From: Trichopria drosophilae
Taxonomy: Eukaryota > Arthropoda > Insecta > Hymenoptera > Diapriidae
NCBI GenBank assembly: GCA_030407085.1
Contig: CM059582.1
Span: 206,614,001-206,678,000, forward strand
Length of the DNA: 64,000 nt
Direction: 5' to 3'
The position numbers were made by a program, and so were the translations under genes. This document shows positions 57,601-64,000 of this stretch, one piece after another (position 1 is the first letter of the stretch; the number at the start of each line of letters is the position of its first letter). Under the pieces are notes generated by a model. That model was not told the origin of the DNA. It ran no database searches and worked only from the letters and a program-made list of their open reading frames with translations.

Positions 57601-58050
57601 CACATATAACCCCTTGTTTTTAATTGTTGCCGTTAAACATCAATACTCGTATTATCTCTAATTATTAAAAGCGGCCGAGAAACTGTATTGTTTAAAATAC
57701 AATTAATGCTGTTAGAGTTACATGTGTGGATCCTGATGTTTAAGTCCTGTGGAATGCTGTCCTTATAGCAGCCAAACGGCACAAATACAGTTTTTTTATA
57801 GTTCACTGTTAGATAATTAGCAGTAAAATAATTATTTAATCTATAAAATTTCTCAGTGGCTGTATTAGCCAGCATATCCCAAGTTTTATCCTTAACCACC
57901 AGGACAGTATCATCAGCGAACGCTACAATCTCTCTCTCGTTATACATTTGCAACATATCATTTACATAAATCAGAAAAAGCAATGGACCTAATATGGAAC
58001 CTTGTGGTACTCCATAGGTTATACTGCTCTTGTGGCTGAAACAATTCCCT
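54656..58050 (-). mobile_element. Second LINE (CR1/L2 group), split by a Penelope-like element
   Basis: Minus strand. The 5' part, 58030-57711, encodes SSITYGVPQGSILGPLLFLI and IVAFADDTVLVVKD (an FADD box); the 3' part, 55644-54660, encodes SRASHIRYLGVEIDSHLRWD, FSSILNYGIIAWGGTY and LQKRLLKIILGK, then ends in an (ATT)n tail (54655-54672 as TAA repeats). Removing the Penelope-like insertion and one 13 bp duplicate restores a continuous frame across the junction. It is 5'-truncated. Confidence 0.87.
55658..57697. mobile_element. Penelope-like element, head-to-head inverted copies
   Basis: Flanked by the 13 bp direct repeat TACAATTAATGCT (55645-55657 and 57698-57710). On the minus strand, 56745-56008 encodes the RT C-terminal region (SAHPLSYKTGMIYGLIDRAL) and a GIY-YIG endonuclease (IPCAHCNKSYIGQTYRPLEV, RLKEHKRN), ending YNSLLN-stop. 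On the plus strand, 56985-57312 encodes the same endonuclease with identical residues. The two halves are reverse complements over about 655 bp, both with 3' ends outward. Between them are RT pieces: GMPMGSPLSPVLASLVL on plus (56750-56830) and DILTCVPEGSE on minus (about 56945). Truncated inverted partner copies are usual for Penelope-like elements. Confidence 0.9.
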
Positions 58051-59156
58051 ATTTTATATGCCGATGATCTTAAGATTTTTGCTACAATTACATGTCCAGC
58101 TGATGCGTCAAATATCCAAAAAGATCTAATCACCTTACAACAATGGTGTCTCTCTAATAACATGCATCTAAATGCAGGCAAGTGTAAAGTGATTAGATTT
58201 TGTCGGCTACAATCACCTTTCTCTTTTCAATATCAAATAAATGGTCAAGAATTAGAAGTTGTACATACTATAAAGGATTTAGGTGTTCATATTGACTCAA
58301 AACTCTGCTATAATGCACATCTCAAGATAGTGGTAAATAAGGCATATAAACAATTAGGTTTTCTTATTCGTTCAACAAAATTTTTTAAAGACATTGTTTA
58401 TCATAAAATTATATAAGACATTGGTTTTGCCTAATATCTTATATGCCTCACCTATTTGGACTCCCTATACAGGTGTTGGTATAAAGTTACTAGAGTCAGT
58501 GCAGCATAGATTTTTGCGCTTCCTTATGTTTAAAATTGGTCGCCCTATGGCATTCAGTTCTCATGACTATCATGATGCTTCCGTTTTTTTCAATTTGTCA
58601 ACAATTAAATCTATTCACACAGTTAATGACAGTATTTACACCAGAAAGGTTTTATTTGGACAAATATTATCGGAGGATGTTAGAAAACTTTTCTTATATC
58701 GTTCCGTTCCATGCACGTGTCGCTCATCCAGAATATTAGTTGAATGTAATAGTAAAACGAACTACCATTTTAATTCGACGGTTGTACGTTTAACGAGGAA
58801 GTGGAACTCCTTACCACATCATATCACTAATGCAAACTCTATATCTTTATTTATTTATAAATGTAGAGAACTAATTTTTTCATTTTACGAGTGATAATTG
58901 TTATATTTCATATTGTTTATTTACTTCGATTATTAATTATGTTATTTTTAAGTTTTATATTTTTATAATTAATTTTTAGTCATCTATCTATGTACATTTG
59001 TTACTACTTAATTATGTATAATTGGGCGGTTAACGCCCGTTTCATAAATAAATAAAAAAATAAAAAAATAAAAATTTAAAAAATTTGTATTTTAAACAAA
59101 TTTTCAAAAAAGTACAGGAAAATTTGAATTTCAAAACTTACCTATTTTGATTTCAG

Positions 59157-62100
59157 AACGAAAAGAAGGAACTTCTATTCTTATTGACAACGCGTTATAA
59201 CGCCATGATTTTAGAATGTATCGGCGAGGGCGAAGACATAGAAATAATCACAAAAGCTCACGGCAACGTAGCCGATCGTATCGGGAAAGCTTCCGAAACC
59301 GGTATCAAAGCAGTAATCGATCCCAAAGCACGAGTAATCGGTTTGCGATTATACGACGGATTGTTCAAAATTATTCCATTAGACAAAGAGAACCCAGAGT
59401 TAAAAGCGTCTTCTATCCGCATGGACGAACAACAAGTACAAGATGTAAATTTCTTGCACGGCTGTGCCAATCCCACATTAATCTTAATTCACCAAGACAT
59501 TAACGGACGACACGTCAAGACTCACGAAATTTCGTTAAGGGACAAAGAATTCGTCAAAATTCCTTGGAGGCAAGACAACGTCGAACGCGAAGCAATGATG
59601 GTAATTCCGGTACCTTCTCCGATATGCGGAGCAATAATCATCGGACAGGAAAGTATTTTGTATCACGATGGAAATACTTACGTCACAGTAGTCCCTCCAA
59701 TTATCAAACAAAGCACAATAACTTGCTACGCAAAGGTAGACGCTCAAGGTCTTCGATATCTCCTCGGAGACATGGCAGGACGGTTATTCATGTTATTTTT
59801 GGAACAAGAAAAAAAAGCAGACGGTTCGTCAGTTGTGAAAGATTTGAAAGTTGAATTGCTGGGTGAAGTTAGCATACCAGAATGCATCACATACTTGGAC
59901 AACGGAGTGATTTTCATCGGTAGTCGACTAGGCGATTCGCAATTGATCAAACTTGTGACAAAACCTGACGAAAATGGTTCATACTGTGTACCAATGGAGA
60001 CTTTTACTAATTTAGCAGCAATAGTCGACATGGCTGTAGTCGATTTAGAAAGACAAGGTCAGGGACAAATCGTTACATGTTCCGGAGCATTCAAAGAAGG
60101 ATCGTTGAGAATTATCCGAAATGGTATCGGAATACAAGAACACGCAAGCATCGACTTGTCTGGTATCAAAGGAATGTGGGCTCTGAAGATCGGTGGAGGA
60201 AACTTCGACAATACTTTAGTACTCTCCTTCGTCGGACACACCAGAATTCTCATGTTGAACGGCGAAGAAGTCGAAGAAACAGATATCCCTGGTTTCGTCG
60301 CTGACGAACAAACTTTTCACACTGGAAATGTCACGAATGACATTTTCATTCAAATAACACCGACGTCTGCTCGATTGGTGTCGCACACTTCGAAATCGGT
60401 CATCTCAGAATGGGAACCGGATAACAAACGAACTATTAGCGTCGTGGCTTGCAACGGATCTCAAATTCTCTGCGCTACTGGCAACGATCTATTCTATCTC
60501 GAAATCAACAACAATCAAATCGTATCTAAAGGATATACAACGCTTCAACACGAAGTGGCATGCCTCGACGTCTCAATGCTGGACGGAAACAGCGAAGCGA
60601 AGATAGTTGCCGTCGGTTTGTGGACTGATATCTCAGTTCGTATTCTGACGCTACCAGAACTGAAGGAAATAAACAAGGAATTGCTCGGCGGTGAAATAAT
60701 TCCACGGTCTATACTGATGACATGCTTCGAAGGCAACACTTACCTTTTGTGCGCACTCGGTGACGGCAGCATGTATTACTTCTCCCTGAACAAACAGAAC
60801 GGAACATTGACGGACAAGAAGAAAGTAACTTTGGGGACTCAACCGACGGTTTTAAGAACTTTTCGGTCACTTTCGACAACTAATGTTTTCGCATGTTCCG
60901 ACAGACCAACAGTCATTTACAGCTCGAATCACAAACTCGTCTTCAGCAATGTTAACCTGAAGGAAGTGAATCATATGTGTTCATTAAACGCTGAAGCGTA
61001 TCCCGACAGTTTGGCGCTGGCTACCGACAGTACAGTGACGATTGGGACAATTGACGAAATACAAAAGTTGCATATTCGAACTGTTCCTCTGGGGGAATCC
61101 CCAAGACGAATTGCGTATCAGGAAAGTACACAGACATTTGGAGTTATTACGATGAGAGTCGACGTTCAAGAAAGCAGCGGAGTAAATACTATGAGACCGT
61201 CGGCATCGACCCAAGCAACTTCCGTATCCAGCAGCAGTCACATCGCAACACACAACAAACCCGGCAATACCGCCAGCGACGTGGGTCAGGAAGTGGAAGT
61301 TTATAATCTACTGATCATCGATCAACACACTTTCGAAGTACTGCATGCGCATACTCTGATGCCCTGCGAGTATGCAATGTCTTTGATTTCTACAAAATTG
61401 GGAGAAGATCCGCTGCCGTATTATGTAGTCGGAACTGCGCTGATAAATCCTGACGAATCAGAGCCGAAGATGGGAAGGATTTTACTTTATCAATGGAATG
61501 ACGGAAAGTTGAATCAAGTCGCAGAAAAGGAAATTAAGGGTTCCTGCTATTCTCTGTTGGAATTCAACGGAAAGTTGTTGGCAAGTATCAACAGTACGGT
61601 TCGACTATTCGAGTGGACTGCAGAAAAGGAACTGAGGCTCGAATGCAGTCATTTTAACAACATTATCGCTTTGTATCTGAAGACGAAAGGAGATTTTGTC
61701 CTCGTCGGAGATCTCATGAGATCTGTGACGCTGTTGCAGTATAAGACGATGGAAGGCAGTTTCGAAGAAATCGCAAGAGATTACAATCCGAACTGGATGA
61801 CTGCAATAGAAATTTTGGATGACGATATCTTCTTGGGATCGGAAAACTGTTTTAATTTGTTTGTCTGTCAGAAAGACAGCGCTGCGACTTCGGAAGAAGA
61901 GAGACAACAAATGCAGGAAGTGGGACAATTCCATTTGGGAGATATGGTGAACGTCTTCAGGCACGGATCGTTAGTGATGCAACATTTAGGGGAATCGACA
62001 ACGCCGACGCAGGGTTGCGTACTGTTCGGGACTATCAGCGGTGCTATTGGTCTGGTGACGCAGATTCCACCAGCGTTCTTCGAATTTTTAAGAAACTTGG

Positions 62101-62276
62101 AGGATAGGCTGACGTCGGTTATTAAGAGTGTCGGAAAGATCGAACACAACTTCTGGAGGAGTTTTAATACGGATTTGAAGATCGAACAGTGCGAAGGTTT
62201 TATAGATGGAGATTTGATCGAGAGCTTCCTCGACCTGAGTCAAGAAAAGATGAGCGAAGTTGCTGTCGGCATAGTG
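59157..62276 (+). CDS. DDB1: DDB1 exon 3 (main entry; DNA damage-binding protein 1)
   Basis: DDB1 is the adaptor of CUL4-RING ubiquitin ligases: it links CUL4 to DCAF substrate receptors and, with DDB2, senses UV damage; it acts in nucleus and cytoplasm. The exon starts after TTTCAG (59156) with [20 protein letters not shown] and stays open for 1040 codons. With exons 1-2 (70 codons) that is 1110 residues of about 1140. Blocks nearly identical to the human protein: [23 protein letters not shown]-type [88 protein letters not shown]. These cover the three beta-propellers and the start of the C-terminal helical domain. The exon ends at GTGGTGAGT (donor 62277); the following codons VSNFN-stop are intronic. 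The final exon lies outside the window. Confidence 0.97.
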
Positions 62277-62448
62277 GTGAGTAATTTTAATTGATTTTTA
62301 GGACACTTTTTTCATTTCGATTTCAGTATTTTGTGTGAAAATGGAAGTTCAAAAGAATTGAACGGTGTGTGCCTTACTGTTTTCGAGGTCGTTCTTTTCA
62401 ATGGCGTCAAAATTAAGTTATCTCAATTAAACAATTAAATATGGCGAT

Positions 62449-63457
62449 TTAACCCTTTTCATGTAAAAACTCCAAAATTATTTTATGACTTCAAATACAA
62501 ATTTCAAACCCACATTTTCTGACGTATATTTGTTCGTACTTTTCAAATCTGCCATTAGTTTTGTTCTATGACGATTGATTCTTTCAAAATGGCGGATAAT
62601 TTACAAAAAAACGTGATTTTTTATATTTTTTTTCTTTGCTTGATGTACTGGCTAGCATCCTGTGGAATAATCACCATAACTAAAATTTAAGCGACGTAGA
62701 ATTTTAAAATTCAAATGGCCGATCCAATATGGCGGTTTTTATACGCATTTTTTACGGTTTTTTCATTTTATTTTATGTGTTTAGACCATGATGTATACTT
62801 TTTCAATAGATTTATTATATTTATGAAAGAAAATAGAATATCTTCCACTATTTTTAATTCCACATCATCTTATATTGTTATTTTCTTGCATAATCAAAGT
62901 CAAACGTAGATATACGTAATAAATCTATGTTATAATAAAAAAATCATATTTTTAGCCATTTTGAATTTCATATCATCTTGTATTGCTATTTTCTAGCATA
63001 ATCGGTATCAGACAGAGATAAATATAACAAAACTATTAAAAAAGTAAGCGTCAGGGACTAAAAATATACAAAAAAATAAAAAACATTAAAAATGTGCATA
63101 AAAGCCGCCATATTGGATCGGCCATTTTGAATTTTAACATTCTACGTCGCTTAAATTTTAGTTATGGTGATTATTCTATTCAGGATCTAGACACTTGTGC
63201 CGGTCTGGAAACCGAAACATTACTAGCCAGTACATTAAACAAATAAACAAATTTTCAAAATCACGTTTTTTTGTAAATTAGTCGCCATTTTGAAAAAATC
63301 AAATGTCATAGAACAAAACTAATAGCAGATTTGAAAAGTATGGATAAAAAGAAGTTAGAAAATATGGTTTTGAAATATTTTTGTTTATCATTACACAAAT
63401 AAATATTCACTTGAAAAACATGACAAAATTACGGCCGTTTGGCATAAAAAGGGTTAA
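62449..63457. mobile_element. TTAA hairpin element, ~1.0 kb
   Basis: TTAA at both ends; ends CCCTTTTCATG and (complement) CCCTTTTTATGCC. The arms pair over nearly the whole length: GGCCGATCCAATATGGCGG at 62717 pairs with CCGCCATATTGGATCGGCC at 63106; GCGACGTAGAATTTTAAAAT pairs with ATTTTAACATTCTACGTCGC. The paralogue at 20513 reads CGATTTAAATGTC without insertion, so TTAA is the duplicated target. No coding capacity. Confidence 0.9.
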
Positions 63458-63941
63458 ATATAAAAAAAAAAAAAACGCGAAAAATCGGGTGGAATTTTTT
63501 AGAAAACATTTTTTTCTCATCGATAGAGTAGTTGCCGTCACAAAATTCCTTCACCAAACGTGGGCACAATAGTTGTAGTATTGAGATATATTTTTTAAAA
63601 ATTAACATGGAGATCTCAAAATGGCGACCGCAATGACTAAATGTCGTTTTAAAACTTAACGAATTATTTTCTTGAAAACTACAAACTTTAAAGAAAATAT
63701 ACTAAGAATAATTATGTTTTAGAATGAATCAAAGAACAATCTGAATTTTTTTTAGAATATTTTGATACAATTTTTGATTTTTTGGAAATTCGAAATATCG
63801 AAATTTTGAAAAAAGTAATTAAAAAAATCTGAAAAAATTTGAGAGTATTCTTTAACTAATTTTAAGACAATTTTGTTCTAAGGAAGTTTTCTCTAAAGTC
63901 TATAGTTATGAAGAAAAATGATTTAATATTACAAAAGATTA

Positions 63942-63986
63942 GGTTAGGCTAGGTTAGGTTTGGTTTGGTTAGGTTAGGTTAGGTTA
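63942..63986. repeat. Short TTAGG-like repeat
   Basis: GGTTAGGCTAGGTTAGG followed by variants, about nine pentamers in all, three or four of them perfect TTAGG in a row. An interstitial microsatellite, not a chromosome end: it is short and impure. Confidence 0.85.
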
Positions 63987-64000
63987 GATCATAGTTATGA

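Larger units (their letters stand above)
54310..59080 (+). mobile_element. CR1/L2-like LINE split into two by nested insertions
   Basis: The left part, 54333-54655, encodes RT (DNGQQVDSIYVDFAKAFDTV, GVPHGSHLGPLLFILFINDL) and breaks at SLLY. The right part, about 58050-59080, resumes at ILYADDLKIF (the catalytic YADD box), continues through HLNAGKCKVIRF and TIKDLGVHIDSKL, shifts frame near 58400, and ends with LESVQHRFLRFL, a stop at 58892 and an AAATAAATAAAAAAATAAAA tail. The two parts abut in the protein, so 3.4 kb was inserted at the YADD codons. The tail ends about 75 bp before DDB1 exon 3. Confidence 0.87.
62287..64000. mobile_element. TTAA hairpin family, second member (right end beyond window)
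   Basis: Diverged relative of 20371-23344. TTAATTGATTTTTAGGACAC aligns with TTAACCCATTAAAAGTAGGACAC, and later blocks match (TACTGTTTTCGAGGTCG; CGCGAAAAATCGGGTGG; ACATTTTTTTCTCATCGAT; TTAACATGGAGATCTCAAAA). It lacks MITE-1 and MITE-2, reading ACAATAGTTGTAGTATTGAG at their site. A different hairpin element is inserted at its TTAA near 62449. The visible part would be its left arm. Confidence 0.8.

Noticed and set aside
59184..62294. Intronless DDB1 gene starting at the methionine inside exon 3 region and ending VSNFN
   Set aside because: The family's N-terminus is found in two upstream exons with matching phases, and the end runs past a consensus donor; the last five codons are intronic.
63942..63986. 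Chromosome end (telomere) at the right edge
   Set aside because: Only ~45 bp of impure TTAGG-like repeat, followed by ordinary sequence, and DDB1 must still have its last exon beyond the window.

Overview
This is a 64 kb piece of an AT-rich animal nuclear genome, most likely a non-dipteran insect. The supporting signs are spliced genes with GT-AG introns, insect-type non-LTR retrotransposons (Jockey, CR1/L2-like and R1/I-like), a Penelope-like element, many MITEs with TA or TTAA target sites, and short runs of TTAGG-like repeat. The species cannot be fixed from the sequence. Only three host genes can be supported; most of the rest is repeats.

Layout. (1) 1-5209: no gene seen; one hairpin element (1680-2924) and one MITE (4862-5093). 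(2) 5210-22023: an approximately 8.1-8.2 kb segment present twice in direct orientation, joined by a perfect (A C15)x31 array at 13428-13923. Each copy carries the same four minus-strand exons of LRRC49, a tubulin polyglutamylase complex subunit. A fifth, more 5' exon (23361-23514) lies outside the duplication and exists once. No C-terminal exon was found in the window. (3) 23515-24004: short spacer between LRRC49 (minus) and MRPL54 (plus), a possible shared promoter. (4) 24005-28113: MRPL54, two exons around a 3.7 kb intron full of transposon debris. (5) 28200-38400: a dead R1/I-like LINE, and a DNA transposon interrupted by a CR1-like LINE that itself holds an LTR-like insertion. (6) 38667-62276: DDB1, with two small exons, a 20 kb intron, then one 3.1 kb exon encoding over 90% of the protein. 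The last roughly 25-30 codons must lie past the right edge. The 20 kb intron holds a satellite-like array, hairpin elements, a foldback-like element made of short CCGACA repeats, and a nest of Penelope inside LINE inside LINE. (7) 62287-64000: another copy of the hairpin family, starting 10 bp after the DDB1 donor site and itself carrying a second hairpin element.

The genes do not form a functional unit: LRRC49 acts on microtubules, MRPL54 in the mitochondrial ribosome and DDB1 in CUL4 ubiquitin ligases. The most notable material is the repeat landscape. Several long-inverted-repeat elements sit at TTAA targets and share CCC...GGG termini; intact paralogous arms provide empty sites that confirm the target duplications and give an order of insertion. 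A second pattern is a CCGCCATNTT / AARATGGCG motif that recurs in many otherwise unrelated repeat families. The duplicated LRRC49 segment breaks inside a hairpin arm next to the C15A array, so an assembly artefact (two haplotypes laid end to end) is a serious alternative to a real duplication.
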